64,000 bases of DNA from Chrysoperla carnea. Taxonomy: Eukaryota > Arthropoda > Insecta > Neuroptera > Chrysopidae. Where the stretch lies: positions 11,912,001 to 11,976,000 of the forward strand of contig NC_058339.1 in the NCBI RefSeq assembly GCF_905475395.1. Direction: 5' to 3'. Both the position numbers and the translations under genes were made by a program. The notes under the pieces were generated by a model, which was not told the DNA's origin, did no database searches, and worked only from the letters and a program-made list of their open reading frames with translations. Of the stretch, positions 24,765 to 37,060 are shown piece after piece. Each line of letters opens with the position of its first letter. The stretch's first letter is position 1.

Positions 24765-26138
24765 CAGAGTGAGTCATTTTAATCTACACTTAAATATCTC
24801 GTTTTGTAGTTCTTTCAATAAACTTTATAAATACATTTTTTGATTAATAAAGTTTCCAAAAATCACAAAAAATTCCTAGGTTATCGGGCTTTTTATTATT
24901 ATTTTATCGTTCAAAATTGACTGAAAAAATGATGAATCATATAGGTTATCCTTTCAATTGGATATTTCTATATCAAAAAATCTTGAGATTGTAATAAAAA
25001 ACTATTTAAAATATTTAGACAATCTTGTGGTTTATAATAATACCATAAAAATATGAGGTTGCCAATCATATAAAAACAAAATTTTAATTTAATTATGAGT
25101 TCATCGAAGATCCATCATTTGCTGAACAGAGACGACTATAGTTAGAGTATTGATGAATGAAAAGCCGAGCGATATCTATATAATCAAATTTATAAGCAGC
25201 ACTTGCATACAATATATTTCATATTTTTGTAGTTTAATGGTATTATAAAGCTAAAAATAACACATTATTTGACTACGAAGCATGTATTTGGTTTATATTT
25301 ATGTAACGTGCAATAAACCAAAACCTTTTTACAATACTGTAGGTTTGCAATCACCATAAGCGGATTTACTTTAAATTAAATGCAACAACTTTCTAATTTA
25401 GTGTTATTCTATCTCTTACCGTTTAGTATCAAATTGGTGAATTGGTTATTAAAGAAAGCCGAAGAACTAGATGTAATATGATGTCAGAACATAATGTTCC
25501 CCATGCAACTTTTGTCCAAGTTATTATACCATGCATATATGAAATATACATAGTATATTAAGTTTAGTCCCAAGTTTGTAACGCTTAAAAAAAATGATGC
25601 TAGGAAAAAAATTTTGTCATAGGTGTTCATAAAATCACCTAATTAGTCCATTTCCGGTTGTCCGTCCGTCTGTTGACACGATAACTCAGAAACGAAAAAA
25701 GATATCGAGCTGAAATTTTCACAGCGTACTTAGGACGTAAAAAGTGAGATCAAGTTCGTAAATGAGTATCATAGGTCAATTGGGTCTTGGGTCCGTAGGA
25801 CCCATCTTGTAAACCGTTAGAGATAGAACAAAAGTTTAAAAGTAAAAAATGTTTCTTATCAAAAATTAAACAACTTTTGTTTTAAACATTTTTTCGTAAA
25901 CATCACTGTTTACCCGTGAGGGCGCCAACTAGGCGGAAATTTTATAATATGTACTATACTTGATTATCAGTTATGTATGTGTCACATATTTGTCTGTGTA
26001 TTGTGATAAAGAAATCAACACTGACTATGCATGGTATTTCAACAATTAACTCTGTCAATTGTTTGTTTTCACTTGTTTTTTGATTGGTTCACTACAAAAC
26101 GAGATATTTAAGTGTATACATTAAAATGGTCCATCTAG
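24765..26138. mobile_element. 1.37-kb TA-flanked transposon with nested repeats
   Basis: Inverted ends of about 45 bp: left CAGAGTGAGTCATTTTAATC, right (reversed) CTAGATGGACCATTTTAATG. Both continue into ACTTAAATATCTCGTTTTGT. TA flanks both ends (24763-24764 and 26139-26140). Inside are repeat C (24816-25120) and a full repeat A (25526-26079), so this is a composite: a non-autonomous Tc1/mariner-like shell that received repeat A. No transposase frame. Confidence 0.7.
25526..26079 (+). repeat. dispersed repeat A, copy 2
   Basis: Full-length copy lying inside the 24765-26138 element. Starts ATACCATGCATA and has the internal inverted partner TATGCATGGTAT at about 26026. Carries a short GTCCGTCCGTCTGT tract. 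Confidence 0.7.
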
Positions 26139-26800
26139 TATATATTATATTTTGTTAAAAAAAATAAATAATTGCTGTTGACAGTTTCTCGTTCCTTCTA
26201 TACGACAGACGACAGAAAAACTGTATGTGGCATGTGTTTATATATGTGTGTGTACTGTTGATTATTTTGTAACAAAACAATACAAATAAAATAAACACCT
26301 CATGAACTCATACAGAATTTACCACTACAAACAATACCACTTCATTGAGAAGACTCGAAGAATAACTCGTATTTATTATCAAGTGTTTTTGCTTTCTTTT
26401 TGTGTGTACCACAAACGATGCAAGTACAAAGATAACGATAACGCAAAAGAAGTACACTTACACATTAATTTTAAGAAAAATCAACCCTTCAGAAACTATT
26501 TATGACTATTTGAGCTAAAAGTTATTCACAGCCAAAATAGACCGGCAGTCACTGAACTGAAAAAACGTTCATAGCAAGTAATTTTAGTATGGAGAAAAAT
26601 TCGTAGCACAGAAACTACGTTAGCTAAGCGAATTCCCTCAGAGATTGGAAAAAAAATTACACATTTTAAATTTGCGAACGCTTCATTTGAAAGTTAACAT
26701 TCACATTCGCAAGTTTTGGAGATAAATTCAACATTTGAAAAATGAACAAAATGCAACATTTGTACCATCACTAAATCTTCAAAGATATACAAAATGTTCG
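26139..26800. other. intergenic, nothing firm
   Basis: Contains the 67-codon open frame 26302-26505, with no domain or family resemblance. No splice structure supported. Confidence 0.35.
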
Positions 26801-27010
26801 ATTTACATCTAGGCATATAAATACCACGAGTATGACAGACGCTTGGAGAGTGGGAGTTTCTTATTTGAATAGATGAACTACAACAGATAAGCCACGATAC
26901 AAGTAACTTTTGCAATTTCATATAACACCTATAATACCTCTTACTTAGATGCATTTTTAACGCATGCACTCTGTCATACTCGTTATATTTACATGCCTAG
27001 ATGTAAATCC
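26801..27010. repeat. inverted repeat, 40-bp arms
   Basis: The arm 26801-26842 (GATTTACATCTAGGCATATA, then GAGTATGACAG) is repeated inverted at 26970-27010 around a 127-bp centre. This is probably a small MITE. It explains the 91-codon reverse frame at 26694-26969, which I do not treat as a gene. Confidence 0.6.
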
Positions 27011-27365
27011 AACATTCTGTATAGATATAGTAAGTACTTGATTGAATCGTTATTATTATAGATAATAGATACCACTCTTGTTTAAAAAGAACTTAGAAGG
27101 GTACTACATAGTAGATGCTACTTACAATACTTGTAGGTTCGTAGAATAGTATATAAAAATAGAATACATAGAAAAGAAGAAAACATCTTGTTGTTTGTAA
27201 AGTATACACTATAAATTATTAAATAATAATACTAACTTCAGTTTATGTATTTAATAAATATTCCTTTAAATAAATACGATCTAAATTTGGTTTTATGAAT
27301 TATTTATCCATCGCGATCGATCATTTTTGTTAATACTCTCATAATCATTCTGATGGTCTTTTAAA

Positions 27366-27540
27366 AAACCCTCGTCAAATAAGGGTTTTTTCCTTGTAGC
27401 CATCTCCAAACTGAATCGATTTTCTTGAAACATAACTTAGAACACTTTTCATTACATTTTTCTTGCAGACAAATAACCAAAAATCAAAATCGATTAATCC
27501 GTTTAGATGCTACGATGCCACAGATAGAATCATGCAAATT
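27366..27540 (-). repeat. dispersed repeat B, copy 2
   Basis: Reverse copy: the complement carries CTACGATGCCACAG near 27510 and AACATAACTTAGAACACTTT near 27430. Confidence 0.5.
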
Positions 27541-27604
27541 ACTTGAAACTTTTTTCATTTTCATGGTTTTTTTAGTACTTTAAAAAGTAAACGCTTTATC
27601 TTTT

Positions 27605-27680
27605 CAAAAAACGTCAAATTTTTTCAATTATTTGACGTTAAATACTCTGAATTTCAATCGCCAATTACTCGGAAAGTCTA
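27605..27680 (+). repeat. dispersed repeat D, copy 2
   Basis: Second copy of the block at 7405-7480, same orientation, with about ten differences. Confidence 0.5.
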
Positions 27681-29480
27681 GACTTTTCGAAATATGATTC
27701 AAATAGAAGGGATTGTTCTCACCCCTTGGGCAAGATCGCACAAATTTTATTTTTAACTTCTTTAAGTAAGCTTTAAGCAATACAGTCGCACAGTTTTTAT
27801 CAAGATTCATTGACTGGCCCTGTATTCCGAAATTTTTAAGATATTAATAAGTTACGGCTCTCTGTTATTTCATAAATACATAGCGTAAATAAAATTTTTA
27901 TGACAGATAAAATCTCTATTTTTTATTACATAGATTATATACTTATTCTTAGAATTATTTTATATCTTTGTAATTGCTATAATTTGTCTGGATGTTTCTC
28001 GTAGAATAAACCACGTGCTAGCTCAAAACGTGCATAATTAATTATAATGATCGATAAATAAAAACACGCGACACATTAAGAAAGAAAATAGTGGTTTTAA
28101 TTTCGTATGGTTAAAACGAACAAATAATAGCTTTGTGGGATTTTCTGAGAAATTTTTATTATCTGTTCGCTTTTTATCTTGTCAAAACTGAGAGAAGATC
28201 ATGTAAGGCGTACGGGCTTATCAGATTTCTTAGAATTTGAAACGAATTTTAAAGAAGGATCGACAATCTAACCTACGTAGTAGAACTTTGTACAAACGTG
28301 AGTAGGCAATTTTATTTTCTTCAAAATTGTAAATAAAGAATAATTTTGAGGGAAACAAAAATTTATTATTATCATTAATGTAAAAATATGGTGTCACGAG
28401 ATTGAATGCTTCATTGTCAGTAAACAGCATGGGCTTTATTTTATTTTCAAAAAAAATGGTTCCGCATCAAAAAATTTAATCCCACGAAATTGTATGCAAA
28501 GGGGGAGGCAAGTCTTTGTTTTTAAAGTTAAAATTGTCCAGCAAATATGACATTCATTGACTGTTGGACGATACGCAGTTCACCGGGTCAAAAAAGTTTT
28601 CGTTTTTGTTCGATTTATCGTTAATGTAAACCATAATCAGATGTAGGTAATTCACTGAAATTCATTAATTCTTCATATTTAAAGGTTTACGTGAAATAAA
28701 ATTTTATCGGGGTCGACTAGCATCATGCATGGTGATCCGATTCTCGAGCTTTTATGAATCCTATGATTTTGTTAAAAACAAAAAAAATATATAAATCATT
28801 TTTGAATTCAACAATATAGATGCATGTATGTGCTTGACATCAAATATTTATTATAAGTATATTCCACTCTAATCGAGGAAATAAGGCATTTGATCCAGGG
28901 AATCGCCTTCACATCAGTAGATTTTTATGCGAGCCGTTGGAATATATTTGTTTAAGTATACTTAACAAAACCATATTCATGTGATCTAAGGTTTTTTCGA
29001 TTTACACCCATAAAGAGGAATAGAAGTACTCTGTTCCCGGTCACCAAATAAAAAAAAGCAATGGGTTTTTATATTTTGGACGATTTTTATAAGAATTTTT
29101 TGATCCTTGATATTTTTTACAAGATATAAGTTGGCTCACCGCTTACAAGAAAAATGCGAATTTTGGGCGTAAAAAATATAAATTATATTATATTTTTGTT
29201 CAAAAATTGGATTATCTCCAAAATATTGCTTTCTAATTATAATAAAATTAATTTTCATAATAATGACTTTCATCAGTTAAAGTTCAACAGTTTTAAATCC
29301 ATATATATATATATGTATAAAAATGAGCCTCTATTTTTCCCTATAGCTTGAGAACGGATAGAACAATTTCGCTAATTCTTTTTTTATTGTGTTAATTATG
29401 GTCGGGAAAAGGTTCTTATGAAAGACAAATTAAGAAAGTTGAGCGGAACATTAAAAAATTTAAGACAAAATGCAATAAAT
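27681..29480. other. intergenic, nothing recognised
   Basis: 1.8 kb of AT-rich DNA. The open frames 27628-27810, 28230-28430 and 29154-29351 show no family or codon-use support. Confidence 0.4.
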
Positions 29481-29481
29481 G

Positions 29482-29552
29482 GTGGAAACGCATATAAACA
29501 GTGTATTATATCTAACTTATTATGTTCTTATGTATTTATTTGCGCTCCCACC
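29482..29552. repeat. short inverted-end element, copy 1
   Basis: Inverted ends GGTGGAAACGCATATAAA and TTATTTGCGCTCCCACC enclose about 70 bp. A second copy lies at 47707-47781. Similarity continues rightward in both for about 80 bp (TTTGAATGGTATTGAGGTA against TTTGAATTGCATTGAGGTA). Confidence 0.55.
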
Positions 29553-29633
29553 ATATTTATCTAATAGTGTGAACAAGTATTTGAATGGTATTGAGGTAGT
29601 ATTTATTATTTTTGATGTATTATAAATAGGTGT

Positions 29634-29951
29634 TTGTACAATTTGTGTTTAGAGAGTGAGCAATCCGGGGATGGACTTGCAGGTGGCCTTAGCGAGCGGG
29701 CTAAGCATAAAGAAATTGTAGGTAAAACGAAATTCACTGAGTCTATTATTAATCGAGTATTCAATAAAGAGAATGTGGTATCCGAAAGAAGGGTACTTCT
29801 GTCCGACTTTATCGGCATAAATCGTACAAAAGCACAGGTTCGTGTAAATGTGATTTTGTTGAGTACACTCATAAAAACATTTTCCACAGGCTACTCTAAA
29901 AATCTACTTGGGTGGAGTCGATTCCTGGGTGAGACTGTTTTTTCGGTTTAA
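29634..29951 (+). other. open frame of 105 codons, probably repeat-derived
   Basis: An uninterrupted 105-codon frame, less AT-rich than its surroundings, but an overlapping 93-codon frame lies on the other strand, and the 3' part (from 29787) is dispersed repeat E. I recognise no domain. It is most likely a non-coding element remnant; I would not annotate it as a gene. Confidence 0.25.
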
Positions 29952-29965
29952 TTTCCTCGATTATA
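29787..29965 (+). repeat. dispersed repeat E, copy 2
   Basis: Matches 858-1045 through GGGTACTT, TTGTTGAGTACACTCA, CATTTTCCAC and TTTTTTCGGT followed by ATTTCCTCGATTA. The flank 29966-31288 holds nothing else recognised. Confidence 0.5.
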
Positions 29966-31290
29966 TACCTGCCCGTTTGCTTTATTCTAATACCACTCTT
30001 TCTCCATACATACATTTCAACTTTTTATTTGAGTGCTTGTTTAAAGATTCATATTATTTGTTGTTGATTCTTATGGGAAATCGAAAAATATATACATACA
30101 GAGTAGGTAGACATGGTACTCTGAGCTGTGAACAAAAAGTCATTGCCATACAAGTTGATAAAATGCTATGTAAATAACATTAACAAAAATTTAAGCAAAC
30201 ATGTTCCAAACGGCACTCAATGGGATTCAAGTTGTACACAAAGTGTGATAAATTTCACTAATTATTTCAGTTTTCAACTCAGAACAAAGATTTTAATAAG
30301 AAAAATCTTGAAAGATTTTACAAACGTTTACATTCTTCACGTACATAGTAGTGCGCCATTTTAATTTCTCTTTAGCTTACGAACTGGAAAAACCATGCTG
30401 GAAATTCCTTAACTGTTAAACTTACTTTTTTCTTCGTTTCATGCTCAAATCACGAATAAATTGAAGAAAAATTAGTTATTCATTTGAGGAAACTACCAAA
30501 TGCCTAATATAAGTTTTTAATTTTTGCGATGTATTTTGAATAACGATAGACTTTGAAATGATAGCTGCAGCGCAACTCTTAGACCATAAAAGTTCTCTAT
30601 AAAAGTTCGAGTAGTAAATATTCTGACATAAGCTTATTTTTTATACTTCAAAATACAAAGACAGTTACACTTAAAGTGATTGGAGCACACTGATTTTGTG
30701 CATTCTGAGTAATATATTTAAGATTGTTTTAAATTAAGAACCTCATTATTTAGTTTCTGCCTTGAACGGGAATGCATTGCGTATCAGAGTTGGCTAATTG
30801 GCTAAAATAAGTTGAAATTTGCGATTTAACTTTTAGGACAAGATATCCATAATCTTACTTGAGAGACATCTATAATCTTCCTTGAGCATTCGCAAGCCTT
30901 ATACTATATTTTTGTGTATCTCATCAACTTCTAAAATTCTAAAATTCAAAATACAAAATCCCCTGTTAATTAAACCCATATTTGTGTTTTATTTTTATCT
31001 ACGGATCCTCAAACACACAATCACGAATAACAAGATTGATTGACTAGTGGGTATACCCTAAATAAAGAATATTTTCAAAGGTTAGAAAAAATTGTAGCAA
31101 ATAAAATACAAGTTTGTTAGAAAATCTTTTGCGGTTCAATTTTTTTATTACTTTAAATGAAATCCTTATTTATCTATCTATCAAGTAAGTCCCCTAAAGT
31201 AGGTAGGCATATGTGTAGAATATTTTGGTGTAACTTGTTATTTCTGGCAAGGCCATGGTTGGAGATTAGATAGACGTACTTTTAAAAATA

Positions 31291-31795
31291 CAGGATGATT
31301 TTGAAAAGTTTACAGCCTTTATTTAAAAAACGGAAAACAGGTTTCGGCTCAATAGTTTTCTTAGTTTTTTTATGCAAGGGTGCCTTCATGATCAAGGGTA
31401 TAACTTTTGAAGCAGATTCTTTTTCTTTACCGTAAAAGAAGCAAATTTCTATCTTTAAAAAAATTTACCACAGATTCTATTTGTTAACACCTGAATTTAT
31501 GAAATTTTGATTTCAAAGTTTCCACCAATAAAATTTTCATCCAGCAAAATCTCAAAATAAATTCTTATCAAAAAATAAATAACTACGACAAAGAAGGAGA
31601 TTCTGCTACAAAAAAATGCAGTCCTGTTAAAAAAAAAAGTAGAACCCTGTTTAATCATGAAGACATCCCCCTATAAAAAAAATCTAAATACTGTATTTTC
31701 GTCCTGAAAATAAGCCGATTCGTATTTTTGTGACTTATGATTTTCCATTCCTTATAAAAGCCGTAAATGTGGAAACTTTTTAAAAAATCACTCTG
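31291..31795. mobile_element. 505-bp TA-flanked MITE
   Basis: Inverted ends CAGGATGATTTTGAAAAGTT and (reversed right end) CAGAGTGATTTTTTAAAAAG are imperfect. Inner similarity includes TGCCTTCATGATCAAG against the reverse of AATCATGAAGACATCCCCC. TA at 31289-31290 and 31796-31797. No coding. Diverged, so an old insertion. Confidence 0.6.
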
Positions 31796-31797
31796 TA

Positions 31798-32612
31798 TAT
31801 CTCGTTTATAAATCTCGTTGGTAACAAAGCTTACCTTGACTTTCTTGGAGGCATTTTATATAATATGATGTTACAAATTTCAATCAATCTGATTGATTGA
31901 AATATTTATATCAACCATATGTGTTAACAGTAAACAGTAAAGTGGTGTTAAAAAATATAAAATATTCAAAAAATTATACTTAGAAATTCATCTTTTAGGG
32001 ATTGGTTGGAATCGATTCTTGAAAACTCAAACCACAGGAAGAAATATAAAAATCTGAATACCCTATACTACGTTCAATCGAGCCAAGTATAAATGATTTT
32101 TTTTTTCGATTGACGTAATATAAAAAGTTGTCTAATATATGTTCTATAAACATGAAATTAAATTTAATTGCGATAAAGAAAAAGTAATTTTGATTACAAA
32201 AATATATCCGATTACAAAAAATATCGAATATTTTAAATTATACTTCATTTATTTCCATAAACATGTAATATTTACGTTTCCTTGTTATTAAAAAGTAAAC
32301 TTAATTGCTCAATTATTAATGTACCAACAATATTTTATTAAAATACTTTTTTTTTAATATTTTTTTGTGGTCATAATAATGTTCAAACATGCGCATTAAA
32401 TATTTTGATATTATTTATTATTTATATATCGTTAAATATGAGTTCATAGATTGTATCCCAGTGTTGTCAACTCTACTAGTGACAGATTTACACACTTTCC
32501 GCTAGTAGGCTAATCAATTTTTGCCACCTTTACTAAACTCAAAATAAATTCCCTTTATAGACCAATAGTTTTTACTTTCTTTCAAATTTTCACACCTTAT
32601 TCCTTTTTTTGA
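31798..32612. other. intergenic, nothing recognised
   Basis: AT-rich spacer before the LINE fragment. No structure seen. Confidence 0.4.
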
Positions 32613-32942
32613 AGGTTAGGTTAGGTTAGAGTGGCTGTGCTGGAGTGGGACGCACTTAGACCATGAGGTCCGTTGTAATACCGAAAGAGGGTTGGCCCAT
32701 CCCCGGCCACTACTCCATGAACCATTTGGAGCTGTTTAAGAACAGCAGAAGAGCTTTGGCGCCGACGGACTTCAGGTCGGAGAGGTCGTTAAAGAGAGGC
32801 TGGCTCAAGTAAGTCCATTTCCTCATGACAAGAGCTGGGCAGTGACATTGTCCCCTCCTCCTCACCAGTGTGACAACTCCTGCAGTAGTCGTGATACACT
32901 GCCAGGTCCAGGCGATCAGCATGCCTGCCGCCCAACCAGTAC
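32613..32942 (-). pseudogene. non-LTR retrotransposon ORF2 C-terminus and 3' end
   Basis: GC-rich island in AT-rich DNA, read on the - strand. It first gives WLGGRHADRL and YCRSCHTGEEEG, the zinc-knuckle-like tail after RNase H in insect LINE ORF2 proteins. After a frame change near 32850 it gives CHCPAL and [13 protein letters not shown], then a TAG stop. A 3' UTR of about 80 bp ends in three TTAGG-type units (as CCTAA on the - strand) at 32614-32629. The copy is severely 5'-truncated, as expected from target-primed reverse transcription. Related copies: 34309, 60710 and 62327. The clade is not certain; Jockey/I/R1-like elements are candidates. Confidence 0.75.
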
Positions 32943-34062
32943 TTTTTTGAAACTTTGTACTAAAACTTTATTTTTTAGCAAAGACCAAAAGTTTTATAGC
33001 TAGCATGATGCTTTTAGTTTTCAAATACCAGTTTTCCTTTGCCCTTTTTCTACGCGAAATACTTTTTCAATTCACACTTATCATATATCTTTACTCCATG
33101 TCTTATCTCATGTCTTATCATCATTTGTACTAATTTAACCAATTTCATGTTAAAAGTCGTTTACCTAAGTTAAAAGTCGTGATCTTTTATCTATTTTAAT
33201 CATACTTTTACTTGTGTCAGATCGATAAATAGTACATGCATCTCGATAGTACTTTCTAGCTACACTTAGATAAGTACACCAAGATAAAAAGTACATGTAC
33301 CTACACTAAGACAATCTCATAATTATTTCATATAATCTATGTCAACAAGTTGAAAATTTAAAAATTTCATAATAATTTTATTAAAATATATAAATTATAA
33401 TTTTTAATAACATATATATGAATTAAAACATTTTAGTTGAAACAAAGGAATTCATATGAATGAATGTTGGAATGAGAAGAATAAGTGGGTATATTAAATT
33501 ACTTATACTTAAAACATAAATATATTCACGTAAAATAAAGGATTTTTTTGTATTATATACTTTGTACGTTTAATGCTATAACCAACTCCTTAATACATAT
33601 TTTTATATATATTCTTTTTAAGTACGGGAGAGTATTGAACCTTGGGTCATTATTAACATGAGCTAAATATGACAGCACGTCAATAAAGATAATCTCTCCT
33701 TGTAACACTATTATATCTACAAATTATGTATTTTTTTTGAGAATTTAATAAGAGCAAGTAAGAAAATTCCATAAACTAAACAAGAGGTACATTATGTTTA
33801 AAAATAAAATATGGCATAACATTGTCTGATTTAAGTAAGGCGTTTCGTTACCAAAAATCTGAATTTTCGTGTGTCAATTAATGTGTATTTAATACGCCTT
33901 TTGTATAAATTTCAAGTCAATTCTCTGAAGTTTCTTGAAGTTTTAAGATTTATAATCTTACATACCATATAAGAACTTTTTCAGGTCTCATTATTTAATA
34001 ATTTAAATAAAACTATGCATAAATATAAAATATAAAAAAAACTCAGTTAAAAATAAACGCAA
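32943..34062. other. intergenic, nothing recognised
   Basis: AT-rich. Only a short direct duplication near 33150-33180 (GTTAAAAGTCGT twice) was noticed. Confidence 0.4.
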
Positions 34063-34151
34063 AACGTAAACCATTCTAAGTGCTATTTCTATAACACTAC
34101 ATGCAATTCACATGTACTGTTATAGTTATAACACTTAGAATGGTTTACGTT
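34063..34151. repeat. 89-nt perfect-arm hairpin
   Basis: AACGTAAACCATTCTAAG (34063-34080) is repeated inverted at 34134-34151. The stem continues with TG/CA and a second paired block (TATAAC/GTTATA). Length and shape resemble a pre-miRNA, but a tiny MITE is as likely. Confidence 0.55.
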
Positions 34152-34308
34152 GAGTGTCACTCTTTTATACGTCTTTTGTGAAAAATTCATATCCATTCTC
34201 TGTACGGTTTGTGAGAAATATGTTCTTTACTTGGTAAAAACACTTTGGTAGTTTTTTTCTGATCAATGATAGTTTTTTCTCATAAATATCATTTTTACGG
34301 TATCGAAG

Positions 34309-34358
34309 GTTAGGTTAGAGTGGCTGCCCTGGTGGTTGGACACACTTAGACGATAGGG
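34309..34358 (-). mobile_element. extreme 3' end of the LINE family
   Basis: About 50 bp matching the 3' terminus of the 32.6-kb copy: GGTTAGGTTAGAGTGGCTG, then CACACTTAGAC. A very short 5'-truncated insertion. 34359-35254 holds nothing else recognised. Confidence 0.55.
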
Positions 34359-35254
34359 AATTTTTTCTTCAACTAAAAATTTTTATTTTCTCTTGTTTAT
34401 CTTCTAGTAAGTGAAGTTTGTCTTTATAAATTTGCTGCCTAATAGATGATAAAATCTTTGAAGGGTTATCCACAAGTAAATTTCCCCAAGGCACAACATT
34501 TTACCTACGTATTATATGCGTTATACATATACGTATTTATATAAAGAAAGAAATTGTTGTTAATGTCGGTACCGTACCTTTAAACTTTCAAATACATAAT
34601 TACCTTATAATTTGTGTTAATTAAAAGACATATTTTATTAGGTTTATTATAAAATTGTATTCGTTTCGTTTGTAATTAAAATCTTATATAACAAACAAAA
34701 TACAAAAATCAGAATATATATTCATTCCTACAGAAGAGAGATTAAGAGAGTATTATTTTTGTTATAAAACTGTTGGAGAATTTTTTGTATTCTTTACTTT
34801 AAGTATAGTAATCTTATTTCGTTACGTCTACATTTTATGTCTTTGAATTCTATGTACAGAAATAAGAAAGTATTTTATAATCGAGAATATAATGTTATTT
34901 TATAAAGATATTTACTTTGGTTATATCTTTCTCCAATGGGCTCAAAAATGTTTAAATTTCATTTTATTCATAAATTGACTCATCTAGAAAATTTGTTTAT
35001 TTAAAAGAAAAAAGATAAAAATAACACTTAACGCAAACAATTGAAAAATAACAAAATATTCGGGCCATTGGCTATGGTAAAATATTATTACTAACAGATA
35101 TAGATTTTTAAGGTAGCTTTGATAATTTCGACATGCATATTTTAGAGTAAATCAAATAGTTTTTTCTTGTTTATCATAGGAAAATACAATTTTCTCGACC
35201 GCATTTAGCTCCGAGAAGAGCGACTATTATGCTATTTTTGTGACTCGGTAGTAT

Positions 35255-35450
35255 AGTAAATCATTTTTCAACTACGGAACCCTAAAAAAGCATATCTAAG
35301 AACACTCTCCATTAAATTGCCTTTCAAACAAAATCAAATAAATCAAAATCGATCCATTCGTTTAGGCGTTATGATGCCACAGAGCGACAGACACATACAC
35401 ATACACAACGGTTAAACTTATAAGATCCCTTCTTTTTAGGCCGGGGGTTA
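35255..35450 (-). repeat. dispersed repeat B, copy 3
   Basis: The reverse complement reads AACCCCCGGCC, a GTGTATGTGTCTGTCGCT tract, GGCATCATAACGCC and GAGTGTTCTTAGATATGC. Confidence 0.6.
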
Positions 35451-35815
35451 AAATAAACAATATATATTATTCAAAACTAAACTTATTTTAACATAAATTG
35501 TATTTTATTTTGTTAAGATAATATAATTTTATTTTGTTTTCCCAAAAATAATTCATAAATAAAATTTTGATTTTATTTTCACAGTATTTTCATATCTCTT
35601 GTCATATCTCTTTTCTGTATTTTGTGAAAATAAATACCACAAAATATTTTAGTATCTACCATCGACAGGCAATCTATTATGGGTGTAGCTTACGTTATAA
35701 ATACCCATTAGTAAATCTATAATGTCAACATTACATTTCCTTGTGTCAAATTTTGCGATTTACAATTTTACTGCAATACATTTTATAAGGCGAGTAATAT
35801 TCACCGTTTATTTCA

Positions 35816-35985
35816 TGATTGCAATGTGTGTGTGTCTGTCTGTGGCAACGTAGCGCCTGAACAGATGGAACAATTTTAATTTTTTTGGTTTTATTTGAAA
35901 GGTAATTTAACGGAGAGTGTTCTTAGCTATATTTCTAGTGCGAGCTTAAGGTTTCGTACCCGGAAAAACTAAAAAATTGGCAATT
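35816..35985 (+). repeat. dispersed repeat B, copy 4
   Basis: GTGTGTGTGTCTGTCTGTGG, GTAGCGCCTGAACAGATG, GAGAGTGTTCTTAGCTAT and GTTTCGTACCCGGAAAAAC, in family order. Confidence 0.65.
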
Positions 35986-36261
35986 ATGACATATAATTTT
36001 AAAATTTAAATAATAATTACTATGGAAATGAATGGTCAAATAAACATGGCTCAATTCATTTCGAAAAGTGAAATGGTAAAATAATTAGAGAATTCAAAAC
36101 AATAATTCAAAATAACAAGATCAACTCAAATATTTTAATTTCAATTAAAATATTTCCAAAAGTTTGTCCCAAAAAATGATAGCTCTGTAAGTATCCTTTT
36201 CATCTCATCTGATGTCCTTGATCATCACTTTGATATTGATTTAAGAATGAGTGTTATAAGT

Positions 36262-36430
36262 TTAAAGTGTTTATCTGTGCGTCCGTGTGGTTCTCAGTGG
36301 CATCGTAGCACCTAAACGGTCAAACCGCCTTGATTAAGAACATTTAATAGCTAAATTTTCAAAATTGCAAGGAATAAATCGCATTAGTCAGGGGTTTTTT
36401 AAATTTTGTAAATTTCACGAAATTCTTGCT
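36262..36430 (+). repeat. dispersed repeat B, copy 5 (partial)
   Basis: Has GGCATCGTAGCACCTAAACG and the final GGGGTTTTTTAAATTTTGTA but lacks the central block. Confidence 0.5.
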
Positions 36431-37060
36431 TATTATTTTGTGGCTGGAAGTCTGGAACTCTAAAATTACAGGTAATTCAATAATCTTTACCTGAGATGGT
36501 AGAATAAATTTAGTCAATCATCCCAATTATCTACATATTTTTCGTTAAACAACTTGGAATAAATTATTTTTGCTATATAACCAATATCTTTTATATTAGT
36601 CCAGTAAATATGTATGAAAATATGGGGTTGCTGTGCAAAAGGTCGGGTAGTTTTGATTTTTTCCTATGTTGTTAGTGTTAGGCCCATGACTTAAAATCCA
36701 AGTTTTCCACCTCGGGGTGCCAAGGCGCGCCGCGGGGCGCGCCACTTTTTAATGAAATATCAAAAATTTGACTATTCCTAAGTGAAATCTCGCGAACGGT
36801 TTATTTTACAGAAAATATTATTTTAATAAATTAAAGGGTAATAAATTTGTGACAGTTTAAGCCCAACACCAGGTTTGTAGCGTAAATAATGGCTGAATTA
36901 TAGATCTTCAAAATAAATTAACTAAGATAATTGGGATCAATGATATAGGTTGGTAAACCTGCATTATTAATTGATCAGCTGAGTGTTAGTAGTTTAGTAA
37001 AAACAAATTAATTATTAATAATTTATATTTATCCCATGAGATAATCTTCAATGAAAGCAC

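Noticed and set aside
26694..26969. 91-codon reverse-strand frame as a gene
   Set aside because: It lies within and beside an inverted repeat and matches no family.
29606..29951. Overlapping 93- and 105-codon frames as a gene
   Set aside because: Open on both strands, and the 3' part is a dispersed repeat also present at 858-1045.
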